A stretch of 25,953 bases of DNA, taken from Micavibrio sp. UBA5703. GTDB lineage: Bacteria > Pseudomonadota > Alphaproteobacteria > Micavibrionales > Micavibrionaceae. The stretch lies in the NCBI GenBank assembly GCA_002420015.1, contig DIHF01000069.1:2803-28755 (forward strand), written 5' to 3'. Position numbers and translations under genes: made by a program. The notes below the pieces were generated by a model. The model had not been told where the DNA came from. It ran no database searches and worked only from the letters and a program-made list of their open reading frames with translations. Positions within the stretch are counted from its first letter, which is position 1. Each line of letters starts with the position of its first letter. This document shows, in pieces, positions 1 through 8,719 of this stretch.

Positions 1-1490
1 ATCAGGAGCGTATCGCCCGCCGAGAGCGCCTGCGATCCGCGCGCTATGGTTTTGAATGGCTGGGCTTCCGTGCCGGGGTTTGAATCATTTCCCGTTGTGG
101 CAACGTAGTAAGTTTTTCTGCCCTGCGGCGACAGAGGTTGACCAACTACCGCTCCTCCCCCCGCCGCGCAACCTCCTGTCGGCGGCGGCACACTACCACC
201 TGTCGGGTTGGGCGGCGGACTGCCGGAGTCGGGCGGAGAGCCATGTTCATACGCGCCGATATCAAACCCGCCGCCAAATGGCCGCGCCCCGCCGTCATGA
301 TCCCATGTCACCTGCGGCAACGTTATCCCTTTGTCGATAGCGGGCGATCCCGCATTCAGGTGGAAATTCGGCACACCCGATATCGTCGGCCCTGCACTCA
401 CAAAATTCGGATTGGCCGTGTTCACGATGTTGCCGGACGCGGTGTACTTTCCCGGTGCGTCTTCAATGCATTTTGTGGCTCCCGGCGCGGTCGCGTAACA
501 AAGATTGTTTTGAATGAGGTGACCGCCGCCATCGTTCAGGAATGAAACGCCTTGTTCACTGCCAGCCACCTGAGCGTTCTCATAAAGAATATTGTTGATG
601 ACCTTCCCGTTCTTTGCGCCTGGTTGCCAGAAGACAATTCCGGAACGCTGGTTGTGATAAGCAATCGTATTGTTGGCGATCAGCCAGTTATCCGCCCCCG
701 CGTAACTCTCATCCATAGCCATCCGTTTTGTACCGTGATAAATAACAGGATAGCCCGCCGCATGGACACCGAAGGCAAGGTTGTCGTAGATCAGGTTGTT
801 CGTAACCACCCAGTTGGGTCCTGTCCCGTATATGGCGTGATCCTTGTTGCAGACTGTTCCAATACCGCCGCTATCGGGTGAGTGGAGTTTTCCCGCCGCG
901 CAACCTGCAAAATCCCCGACACGGTTAATGACGTTGCGGTCGATCAGCACATTCCTACCGTTGCCCAGTATCCCCTGGGAACGAGCATGATGAATCCAGT
1001 TCCGCCGGATGACCCCGTCATGGAAATTATTAAGCCTAAACCCGACAATCCCGTTCGTGATCTCAAAGCCTTCGACATGGATCCAGCCAATCGGGCCAGG
1101 ATAGCCGGCACCTGATCCCGCTGCGATCAATATCCCGAGATAGCCGCTGCCCGTGAAATTGATTTTCGGCGATTCGCCGGGGGCGTTGAGGAGCTTGATC
1201 GGGGCCGAGGCGGTACCTGATTTCCTGAACCAGATCATCCCTTCGTTATACGTCCCGCCACGGACATAGGTCGTGTCGCCCGCGTTCATCTTGCTTACGG
1301 CATATTTTATCGTCTTCCACGGCGCGGCCTGCGTGCCCGCAGCGCCATCATTCCCCGTCGTGGCCACATAATAAGTCGCCGCCCGCGCCTGCCCGAAAGA
1401 CAGTAACAGCGCGGCAAAAACCGCTATTATTGCTAAAACCCGCTTCCTGCCGCCGTAATCGGCGTTAACAGGAATATGTGCCTGTGCCAT
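1..1490 (-). CDS. Secreted right-handed beta-helix protein, 3' end beyond the window
   Basis: The minus strand reads open from ATG at 1490 to the left edge (496 codons), so the C-terminus is missing. An N-terminal hydrophobic segment ending GQARA, followed by ATYYVATTGND, is a Sec signal peptide with probable cleavage after ARA. The first module starts with a DUF1565-like segment (YYVATTGND...GDTTYVRGGTY), continues with Asn-rich beta-helix rungs (NNLIYDN, NNTIAYH, NNILYEN) and closes with a choice-of-anchor-Q-like motif (FHLNAGSPAIDKG...ARPFGGGFDIGAYEHG). A Pro/Gly linker and the start of a second module (KTYYVATTGND) follow. The first module is closest to module C of the neighbouring gene, sharing NAGDTTYVRGGTYNEG. 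The gene is paralogous to that neighbour and 82 bp downstream of it. The role is probably extracellular or cell-surface; no ligand or substrate can be named. No strong Shine-Dalgarno sequence precedes the ATG, but an in-frame TAG lies not far upstream. Confidence 0.85.
   Translation of the reverse strand, partial: MAQAHIPVNADYGGRKRVLAIIAVFAALLLSFGQARAATYYVATTGNDGAAGTQAAPWKTIKYAVSKMNAGDTTYVRGGTYNEGMIWFRKSGTASAPIKLLNAPGESPKINFTGSGYLGILIAAGSGAGYPGPIGWIHVEGFEITNGIVGFRLNNFHDGVIRRNWIHHARSQGILGNGRNVLIDRNVINRVGDFAGCAAGKLHSPDSGGIGTVCNKDHAIYGTGPNWVVTNNLIYDNLAFGVHAAGYPVIYHGTKRMAMDESYAGADNWLIANNTIAYHNQRSGIVFWQPGAKNGKVINNILYENAQVAGSEQGVSFLNDGGGHLIQNNLCYATAPGATKCIEDAPGKYTASGNIVNTANPNFVSAGPTISGVPNFHLNAGSPAIDKGITLPQVTWDHDGGARPFGGGFDIGAYEHGSPPDSGSPPPNPTGGSVPPPTGGCAAGGGAVVGQPLSPQGRKTYYVATTGNDSNPGTEAQPFKTIARGSQALSAGDTLL
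200..365. repeat. DNA-level repeat of the 3' end of beta-helix module C (copy 1)
   Basis: This segment of the truncated beta-helix gene aligns without gaps to 3096-3262 in the neighbouring gene at roughly 90% of bases by eye. It covers the anchor-Q-like end of module C and the start of the proline-rich linker. A central patch of about 18 bp (around 271-288) is diverged. Conservation at third codon positions suggests recent duplication or gene conversion rather than protein-level constraint alone. Confidence 0.75.
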
Positions 1491-1572
1491 ATTATTATGG
1501 TACCCATTATTCCCATAATAATACAATATTAACTATTTTATGATAGGCAGATCAGGACCTTAAGCCTCTATC

Positions 1573-4500
1573 CTATGGCGGGCAGAGGTAAACCCCTTCC
1601 TCGATGACATGCGGAGGCGGGAAAGTTCCCGGCACGGGGCAACCCGCAGATGGCGGGATAATAACGCCCAGAGGCCCGCCCAGAGGTCCCGGCGGCGCGC
1701 CGAATTCAAACGCCCCGATATCTTTCCTTGGGCCTACGGGCCGCGTGCCCCCCTGATAATCAAGATCGGGTCCGGGATCGACCGCCGCATCGATCGCCGG
1801 GCTTCCCGCCTGCAGCATCGCATCCGCCGCCAGCGTGCCACCGGGATTGGCAAGGTTCGGATTTATGAGCATATTGCCCGGCGGGACCGCCCCAATGATG
1901 TTGTAGAAGATGTTGTTGCGGATGTTGGAATAATTCTGGGTCAATCCAAGGCGGATCGGTTTGCTCGGATAAAAGATGTTGTTGTATATCTCGATTTTTG
2001 AAATCGGCCGCACGCCCAGACAAGCTGGTGTCAGGGGATCCGAAAAGACAGAGCCTCTAGTGTATCCCATCATGGTGTTGTTATAAAATTTATTCCCGTT
2101 CCCCATTCCCACGGCAACCGTGCCCCCGTCTTTCTCGCACCAAACGGCCAGAGCAGAACTTCCCCCTATGATATTGTCCGCTTTGCTTGCCGGATTAATG
2201 AAGATGTTATTGAATACTTCGTTGTAGGAAACACCGCCGGAAAAAACCATCCCTGTGGCCATTCCGTCATAGACAAGGTTGCCGTAGATTTTATTGCCTT
2301 TGGACTTTGAATACTGAACCTGGAATCCCTGCTGGTTCCAGTAACCGTAGGGGCCGCCAAGGACGTTATAGCGAAAAGTTCCAGCCTCCCCCGATATATA
2401 AAGGCGGTGCGACCGCGTGTTCCAGACCCGGTTATGCTCGAATAAAAGGTTTCGTCCTGAGTAATACATCCCCAATCCGAATCCCTCGATGGAAACATTG
2501 CGAACCGTAACCCCTGTTGCCCATGTCGAGATGGGTGTCCATGATGGGCCTGTGTTTCTGTTGTTGGGGTTGTTGCCATGCCCACCCGCAAGGCGCTGGC
2601 CAGCCGTCTCCCTGAAATTTAACCCGTCAATCGTGATGTAGTCCTGAAGGAAGATCATGGTCCCGCCAACGGGATTTCCATCCTTGTCATAATAGCTCGG
2701 GGCCCGCCTGTCCCCTACAATCACGGGGGTTTCACCCGCGTAATTCCTGTAGATGATCGGGTTTGATGCCGTGCCCTCGGCGCTCCAGCTGTAAGATTTC
2801 CGTGCAGAGGAATCGTTGATGATATAATCCCCGCCCCGGAACCAGACCGTATCGCCGGGGCGCAGGATGGATTGCGCCTGCTGCAGCCGGTCGAGCGTAC
2901 GCCACGGCGCGGCCTCGGTGCCGGGATTTGAATCGTTGCCCGAGGGCGACATGTAGTAATTCCTGCCTGTGCCGGGGGGCGTGGTCGTCTCCCCCGTAAA
3001 CTCCGCCGGCGGCAGCGGCGCATCCGCCCCGCACCCTACCGGCACGCACGTCACACCGCCACCACCTCCGCCACCTATCACACCCCCGGCACCGCCTGTC
3101 GGGTTTGGCGGCGGACTGCCGGAGTCGGGCGGGGAGCCGTGTTCATACGCGCCGATATCATAATTCGCACCAAACGGCCGCGCCCCGCCGTCATGATCCC
3201 ACGTCACCTGCGGCAACGTTATCCCTTTGTCGATAGCGGGCGATCCAGCATTCAGATGGAAGTCCCCACCCATCGGATTGACCATGCCGGGGTTGACCGT
3301 GTTCACGATGTTGCCCGATTCCGTGTAATGAAGGCCTACGGTCCTGCCGCTGGTCCATGGGAGAACCCCGCCGGAACCGGTCGCATAAAAAATATTATTC
3401 TTAATGCTTACGTTCCTGACACCGGCGCTCATGTTAATGCCTTGCACATTGGCGCAAGGGGACCCGTTCTTGCTGCAATTCTCATAAAAGATATTGTTTT
3501 CAATCCTGACGTTTCGGGGATTCCCCCACACGACCATCCCGGCCCTGTAGTTATTGTTGGCAAAGACGTTGTTGGCAACGATCCAGTCTGAGGAGGGGAT
3601 CGAGCTCCCGTTTAACTGAAGTCCGAAAGACAGGTTGTCGTATAGAAGGTTATTCGTAACGACCATCGAACGGCCGGCAACGTATATGCCGTGTTCCAGG
3701 TTGCATATGCCGCAATTGACAAATGTTCCATTGTGATTGATCCTGTTGCGATCCATGAGAACATTCACGTTATTGTGGCCGTTGCCCAGAATCCCCATGC
3801 CCGTATTATCATGGAGCCAGTTTCGGCGAATGGTAACATTCTGGGCGCTGTAGAATTTTATTCCGTCCCATCCTCTGCGTATTTCAAATCCTTCGATGGT
3901 GATCCAGCTGATTGGCGTATCGCAGCAAGGGCCTGCGCTGCTCTGAAGCAACATCATATTTGTTATGCGGTTGCTTTCGGTTACGCCAAAATCAATGATC
4001 GGCCTCTCGCCGGGGGCGTTGAGCAAGCGGATCGGCGCGCCGGACGCGCCGGATTTACTGAACCGTATCAGCCCCTCGTTGTATGTACCGCCCCTCACAT
4101 AGGTCGTGTCGCCCGCGTTCATCCGTTTTACCGCATAGGCAATCGTCTTCCACGGCGCGGTGGCCGTTCCGGCGGCGCTGTCGCTGCCGTTCGTCGCCAC
4201 CCAATAGGTATTGCCCGCGCCCGAGGGCGGCGGCGGGGTAATGGGCCCCGTCGCGGGCGGCGGATCAGAGAACGTCCCGCCCGTCCCGCTTCCCGGTGCG
4301 GGAACAGTTCCCGGCGGGCAGACGGGTGCGGGGATGCAGTTCAGGCCACCTCCGCCGCTCGGCGGCGGTGTAGTGCCAGGCGGCGGCGTACCGGGAGGCG
4401 CACCCTGCTCGATCGCGCCGATATCATAGCCCGAACCGAAGGGCCGCGTAGCCCAGTAATAATCATTCGGCACCTGCGGCAGCGTCACACCTGTGTCGAT

Positions 4501-7224
4501 AGCCGGGCTTCCGGCATTCAGATGAAAATCCCCGCCCGCCGCATTCACGAAATTCGGGTTCGTCGTCAGGTTGTTGGTAGTGACAGCCGCCACCCCGGCT
4601 ATAGCGGGCCCACCATTAAGGTATGAGATATTATTCCTTATTAGTGTCCTGTTATTAACGCCATACACATCGGTGGTCCAAAGTCCGGCTGTCGTGTTTT
4701 GATAAACGGTATTGTTATAGACAGCATTCGGCGTGTTGCTGACGGCCGTATCCTGGAAAACGGCGATACCTTTGCCGCCGCTCCCGTAAACAATATTATT
4801 GCGGACAATATTTCCAGATCCCCCATAGACGACGATGCCATCGCCGCCTGTTTGAACGCTGCACACTCCTGTGTTTCCGTTGGTGTGCGGGAACCGGCCG
4901 CCGTTATTATAAATGAGATTGTTTTCAATAACGGAATCCACCAGAAGGAGTCGTCCTCCCTGCGCCGAAGCGATATTACCCGTCCTGATGCCGTTTCCGC
5001 TATTGTTATGGACTCTGTTTCCGGCGATTAACAGGCGATGTCCTTCCAAATATGTTCCATAAGCCTGTTTTGTATAGCTCGTTCCCTGAAACCCGTTGTC
5101 GTGAAGATGGTTGTTGATGAACTGTGAATCATGGGCGACTCCCAGAATCGCCTGGCTGCGCACATGATGAATGTTCATATTCTTTACGATGATATGGTGC
5201 GGCTCGCCATAAAGCACGAGACCGCCCCTGCCATCGGCTTGAGGAGTTTCTGCCGCGCACATGCCTGCCGGGAGCACAGGATTTGAATCGGTCAGTTCCA
5301 GCCCGTCGAGAGTGATATAGCTTCCTCCGCTGATTTGGATGACCCAGAGCCCTCCCGGCCCTCGCGGATACCTGTCCACGATCGCGCCGGGCTCCCCCTT
5401 GATCGTAATTGGCGCATCTGCCCTGCCATTTTTACCACGAATTAAAAAAGATTGGTGCCTGCCGGCGCGGACTATTACAGTATCCCCTGCCCTCGCTACA
5501 TCGGCCGCATGGCCAATCGTTTTGAACGGCGCGGTAGCCGTGCCTGCGGCGGTGTCGCTGCCCGTTGTGGCCACGTAATATGTCGTACCCGAACCGCTCG
5601 GCGGCGGCCCCCCACTGGGTGGCGGAACAGGCGGTGGTGGCGGCGGATTCGTTCCTCCTCCCGGCCCGGGCACCGTCCCCGGCGGGCAGGTCGCACCTCC
5701 TCCCGGCGGCGGCGGCGCGCCGCCGCCCAGCGGGCCGCCGGCGTCGGGGTCGGCGACGGAACCGTACTCGAACGCGCCGACGTCCTTCCTCGGACCGACA
5801 GGCCGCGTCCCGCCCTGATAATCCAGAGCAGGCGCAGGATCGATCGCCGTGTCGATCGCCGGCGATCCCGCCTGAAGCATCGCATCCGCCGATGTATTGC
5901 CGTTCGGGTTTCTGAGGTTCGGGTTGACCAGCCTGTTGCCACCCGGAACCGCGCCGCTGATGTTGAAATAGATGTTGTTGCGAACATTGGGCAGGCTCAG
6001 GCCGGCCCGGATCGGCGCGCTGGGATGGAAAATATTGTTGTAGATTTGAACCTTGCGGCCCAACGGCTGGCTACTATACCTCGGACAAGCGCCATCCATG
6101 ATCAGGCCACCGAGAGTGCTGCCCATGAATGTGTTATTGTAGATCTTGTTTCCTTCTCCCAAATCAGCTTTCTCGCACCAGAAGCTTATGGCTACGCCGC
6201 TGCCGCCGCAGGATCCGGCGTTGGGATCAGTACACGGCGAGACACGCCTTTTCATCCCCGGGTTGATGAAGATGTTGTTGAAGACCTCATTGTTTGTGGC
6301 ACCGCCGGACACCGTCACGCCCGAGGATTGCCCGTTGATGATTATATTGCCGTAGATCTTGTTGTTGTCTGTGCCAACATACTGGATCTGAAACCCTTCC
6401 TGGTTCCCGAAGGCGCGGCTGCCGTCCAGCGTGTTATAGCGGAACGTCCCGTTCCGGCCTGAAATATACAGGCTGTGAGAAGCGTTGTTGGTCATCGTGC
6501 AACGCTCGACCATGACGTTGCTGCCAGCGTAAAAAAGGGGGGTCTGCGCGGTGTTGTCGATAGAGCAATTTCGCAAAGTTACATTGTTCCCCCATATTGT
6601 GACTCCCCCTGTTATCGCCCAATGCCTGTTCACGATATAGGTGTTGTCGATGATGGATAGACGTCGCGACTCTTCCGTCTGCCGGAAATGAATGCCGTCG
6701 ACGACCAGATAATCGCCCGATAAATAATGCCCGGTACTGGGTCTGGTGGCTCCCGGGGGGGCGGGCTGCCTGTAATCGTAGCCCGGCGCACGGTAGAGGC
6801 TTGCATTCCTCCTGTCGTAAACGAGAACGGGTTTTTCGCCGGGATAGTTTTTATAGGTAATGGGGGCGGAAGCCGTGCCATCGGCTCTCCAGCTATAATA
6901 CTCGTTGCTGGCCGCATCCGTTTCCAAATAGTCCCCGCCCCGAAAGATAATTGTATCGCCGGGCCGCAGGGTCGATTGTGCCCGCTGCAACCGATCCATC
7001 GTCCGCCACGGCGCGGCCAACGTGCCTGGATTGGAATCGTTGCCAGTGGGCGACATGTAATAAGTCGCCGCGCGCGCCTGCCCACCCGCGAGCAAAAACA
7101 CGGCAAAAACCGTCAAAAATATGCGAACGCACAACCCGCCGTTACGGGAATGTGCACCTGATCCCACGCGTTCCATCCTCTCTAAATGATATAAGGATTT
7201 GGAATAAATGGCAATTTTAACCAT
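1573..7224 (-). CDS. Giant secreted four-module right-handed beta-helix protein
   Basis: This is an 1883-residue exported protein with a signal peptide ending GGQARA near residue 52. It has four modules, each opening with a DUF1565-like YY(M/V)(S/A)..G(N/S)D segment and closing with a choice-of-anchor-Q-like AGSPAID...RP...D(I/V)GA.E motif. Approximate positions are A1 53-485, B 546-940, C 1005-1362 and A2 1420-1841. A1 and A2 are close paralogues (GNDSNPGT, APWRT, LRPGDT). Between modules the protein is beta-helix rungs with many NN.I/NNIF asparagine ladders. Linkers of about 60 residues are rich in Pro and Gly and carry cysteines (CPPGTVP, CVPVGC); the tail also has two. Related folds include polysaccharide lyases and surface passenger domains, but I see no assignable catalytic site. 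The start is uncertain: ATG 7224 has no clear Shine-Dalgarno sequence, and ATG 7176 would give a more usual signal peptide. It forms a tandem pair with the next gene. Confidence 0.88.
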   Translation of the reverse strand: MVKIAIYSKSLYHLERMERVGSGAHSRNGGLCVRIFLTVFAVFLLAGGQARAATYYMSPTGNDSNPGTLAAPWRTMDRLQRAQSTLRPGDTIIFRGGDYLETDAASNEYYSWRADGTASAPITYKNYPGEKPVLVYDRRNASLYRAPGYDYRQPAPPGATRPSTGHYLSGDYLVVDGIHFRQTEESRRLSIIDNTYIVNRHWAITGGVTIWGNNVTLRNCSIDNTAQTPLFYAGSNVMVERCTMTNNASHSLYISGRNGTFRYNTLDGSRAFGNQEGFQIQYVGTDNNKIYGNIIINGQSSGVTVSGGATNNEVFNNIFINPGMKRRVSPCTDPNAGSCGGSGVAISFWCEKADLGEGNKIYNNTFMGSTLGGLIMDGACPRYSSQPLGRKVQIYNNIFHPSAPIRAGLSLPNVRNNIYFNISGAVPGGNRLVNPNLRNPNGNTSADAMLQAGSPAIDTAIDPAPALDYQGGTRPVGPRKDVGAFEYGSVADPDAGGPLGGGAPPPPGGGATCPPGTVPGPGGGTNPPPPPPVPPPSGGPPPSGSGTTYYVATTGSDTAAGTATAPFKTIGHAADVARAGDTVIVRAGRHQSFLIRGKNGRADAPITIKGEPGAIVDRYPRGPGGLWVIQISGGSYITLDGLELTDSNPVLPAGMCAAETPQADGRGGLVLYGEPHHIIVKNMNIHHVRSQAILGVAHDSQFINNHLHDNGFQGTSYTKQAYGTYLEGHRLLIAGNRVHNNSGNGIRTGNIASAQGGRLLLVDSVIENNLIYNNGGRFPHTNGNTGVCSVQTGGDGIVVYGGSGNIVRNNIVYGSGGKGIAVFQDTAVSNTPNAVYNNTVYQNTTAGLWTTDVYGVNNRTLIRNNISYLNGGPAIAGVAAVTTNNLTTNPNFVNAAGGDFHLNAGSPAIDTGVTLPQVPNDYYWATRPFGSGYDIGAIEQGAPPGTPPPGTTPPPSGGGGLNCIPAPVCPPGTVPAPGSGTGGTFSDPPPATGPITPPPPSGAGNTYWVATNGSDSAAGTATAPWKTIAYAVKRMNAGDTTYVRGGTYNEGLIRFSKSGASGAPIRLLNAPGERPIIDFGVTESNRITNMMLLQSSAGPCCDTPISWITIEGFEIRRGWDGIKFYSAQNVTIRRNWLHDNTGMGILGNGHNNVNVLMDRNRINHNGTFVNCGICNLEHGIYVAGRSMVVTNNLLYDNLSFGLQLNGSSIPSSDWIVANNVFANNNYRAGMVVWGNPRNVRIENNIFYENCSKNGSPCANVQGINMSAGVRNVSIKNNIFYATGSGGVLPWTSGRTVGLHYTESGNIVNTVNPGMVNPMGGDFHLNAGSPAIDKGITLPQVTWDHDGGARPFGANYDIGAYEHGSPPDSGSPPPNPTGGAGGVIGGGGGGGVTCVPVGCGADAPLPPAEFTGETTTPPGTGRNYYMSPSGNDSNPGTEAAPWRTLDRLQQAQSILRPGDTVWFRGGDYIINDSSARKSYSWSAEGTASNPIIYRNYAGETPVIVGDRRAPSYYDKDGNPVGGTMIFLQDYITIDGLNFRETAGQRLAGGHGNNPNNRNTGPSWTPISTWATGVTVRNVSIEGFGLGMYYSGRNLLFEHNRVWNTRSHRLYISGEAGTFRYNVLGGPYGYWNQQGFQVQYSKSKGNKIYGNLVYDGMATGMVFSGGVSYNEVFNNIFINPASKADNIIGGSSALAVWCEKDGGTVAVGMGNGNKFYNNTMMGYTRGSVFSDPLTPACLGVRPISKIEIYNNIFYPSKPIRLGLTQNYSNIRNNIFYNIIGAVPPGNMLINPNLANPGGTLAADAMLQAGSPAIDAAVDPGPDLDYQGGTRPVGPRKDIGAFEFGAPPGPLGGPLGVIIPPSAGCPVPGTFPPPHVIEEGVYLCPP
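3096..3262. repeat. DNA-level repeat of the 3' end of beta-helix module C (copy 2)
   Basis: This is the partner of 200-365, in the same orientation, inside the 1883-residue gene. It encodes the GARPF...YDIGAYEHGSPPDSG end of module C. Direct repeats of this length in tandem genes are substrates for homologous recombination, which could delete or add modules. Confidence 0.75.
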
Positions 7225-7325
7225 TTAACAGCGCAGTTTTACCCTTTATTAATTTTTACGGCGGGCAAAGCGCAGCCACTGGCATTAACGTTCAACCTCT
7301 TAAGGTTACACACAAATATCCAAAA

Positions 7326-7353
7326 CTTCGTGACCTTCGTGCGCTTCGTGGTT
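7326..7353 (+). repeat. Three CTTCGTG words at 9-bp spacing upstream of trmFO
   Basis: CTTCGTG occurs at 7326, 7335 and 7344, and the run ends GTGGTT, 11 bp before the trmFO ATG. It lies in the 140-bp gap between divergent genes. It resembles one arm of the palindromes at 9852-10056 and 25773-25922, but no matching opposite arm is visible nearby. No convincing trmFO ribosome-binding site is present between this run and the ATG. Confidence 0.7.
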
Positions 7354-7364
7354 ATAAAACGCCC

Positions 7365-8714
7365 ATGAACACAAAACCCATCCACATCATCGGCGGCGGC
7401 ATGGCCGGGTCCGAGGCCGCTTGGCAGGCAGCGCAAATGGGCGTGCCTGTCGTGCTGCATGAAATGCGCCCGCACGTCAAAACGCCCGCGCATAAAACGG
7501 ATGGGCTGGCCGAGTTGGTCTGCTCGAACTCCTTCCGCTCCGACGATATGGAGCATAACGCCGTCGGCCTGTTGCATGAGGAAATGCGCCGCTGCGGTTC
7601 GCTTATCATGCGCGAGGGAAAAAAAGCCGCCGTCCCCGCCGGCGGTGCGCTGGCCGTCGACCGCGACATCTTTTCTGCCGGAGTTACAAAGGCGCTCACC
7701 GACCACCCCCTCATCACCATCGAACGCGGCGAAGTTTCCGGCCTGCCCCCCGAAGAATGGGACAGCGTCATCATCGCGACCGGCCCCCTCACCTCCGCCC
7801 TGCTGGCCGAAGCGATCCGAAATCTTACGGGCGAGGACTCGCTCGCGTTTTTCGATGCCATCGCGCCCATCGTGCATAAGGACTCCATCAACATGGATGT
7901 CGCGTGGTTCCAGTCACGCTATGATAAAGGAACGGGCAAAGACTACATCAACTGCCCGATGAACGAGGCGCAATACAACGCCTTCGTGCAGGCGCTTTTG
8001 ACCGCCGAATACGGCGACTTCAAGGAATGGGAAAAAGATACACCCTATTTCGACGGCTGCCTGCCCGTCGAGGTCATGGCGGCGCGGGGCGTTGAAACCC
8101 TGCGTTTCGGCCCGATGAAGCCGGTGGGCCTGACCAACCCCAATTCGCCCGAGCGCCCCTATGCCGTGGTGCAATTGCGGCAGGATAACGCGCTCGGTAC
8201 GCTTTATAATATCGTCGGGTTTCAAACCAAGATGAAATACGGCGAGCAAACGCGTGTTTTCAAAATGATCCCCGGCCTTGAGAATGCGGAGTTCGCGCGC
8301 CTCGGCGGCCTGCACCGGAATACGTTCATCAATTCGCCGAAACTTTTGAATGAAACCCTGCAACTCAAGGCCATGCCGCGCATCCGCTTCGCCGGGCAAA
8401 TCACAGGCTGTGAAGGTTACGTCGAAAGCGCATCCGTGGGCATTCTGGCCGGGCGCTTTGCTGCGGCGGAAAAACTGGGGCAACCGATGGAACTGCCGCC
8501 CGTCACGACGGCGCTGGGTGCACTTCTGAACCACATCACCGGCGGCGCCGAAGCCGAAACCTTCCAGCCGATGAACATCAATTTCGGCCTCTTCCCCCAA
8601 CCCGAAGGCAAATTCCGTGGCAAAAACAAAAAAATGGACAAGAAGAAAGCCTATACCTCCCGCGCGCTTAACGATCTCGATGGCTGGTTGAACTCCCTAA
8701 AAATAGCGGCTTGA
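7365..8714 (+). CDS. trmFO: Methylenetetrahydrofolate-tRNA-(uracil-5-)-methyltransferase TrmFO
   Basis: This FAD-dependent cytoplasmic enzyme makes ribothymidine at tRNA position 54, using methylene-tetrahydrofolate as carbon donor and reduced FAD. The 449-residue length is normal for the family. The N-terminal dinucleotide-binding motif is IIGGGMAGSEAAW (8-20). The conserved cysteine in ELVCSNSFRSD is residue 53, and the second functionally important cysteine is in YFDGCLPVE (residue 232). The C-terminal FAD-binding segment FAGQITGCEGYVESA is also present. The start agrees with the glycine-rich loop beginning a few residues in. The gene diverges from the large beta-helix gene and converges on an 80-residue gene, with stop codons only 5 bp apart. 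A U54 methylase of this type replaces S-adenosylmethionine-dependent TrmA in many alphaproteobacteria. Confidence 0.97.
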   Translation: MNTKPIHIIGGGMAGSEAAWQAAQMGVPVVLHEMRPHVKTPAHKTDGLAELVCSNSFRSDDMEHNAVGLLHEEMRRCGSLIMREGKKAAVPAGGALAVDRDIFSAGVTKALTDHPLITIERGEVSGLPPEEWDSVIIATGPLTSALLAEAIRNLTGEDSLAFFDAIAPIVHKDSINMDVAWFQSRYDKGTGKDYINCPMNEAQYNAFVQALLTAEYGDFKEWEKDTPYFDGCLPVEVMAARGVETLRFGPMKPVGLTNPNSPERPYAVVQLRQDNALGTLYNIVGFQTKMKYGEQTRVFKMIPGLENAEFARLGGLHRNTFINSPKLLNETLQLKAMPRIRFAGQITGCEGYVESASVGILAGRFAAAEKLGQPMELPPVTTALGALLNHITGGAEAETFQPMNINFGLFPQPEGKFRGKNKKMDKKKAYTSRALNDLDGWLNSLKIAA

Positions 8715-8719
8715 AAAAT

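Noticed and set aside
138..1115. Several plus-strand open frames opposite the truncated beta-helix gene
   Set aside because: The minus strand reads open through the entire interval with a signal peptide, beta-helix rungs and a module end motif. The plus-strand frames are Arg-rich shadows without family features.
3691..6462. Plus-strand frames of 311 and 336 residues opposite the large beta-helix gene
   Set aside because: They mirror codons of the beta-helix modules and Pro/Gly linkers (Arg/Ala-rich translations), lack ribosome-binding sites and resemble no protein family.
7326..7353. Periodic CTTCGTG words as a CRISPR array
   Set aside because: The units are 7 bp with 2-bp gaps and no unique spacers. 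The same holds for the decamer runs at 25773-25922.
7239..7894. Minus-strand frames opposite the 5' part of trmFO
   Set aside because: trmFO has every diagnostic motif on the plus strand. The opposite frames are Gly/Asp-rich shadows, and one reads through the CTTCGTG repeat.
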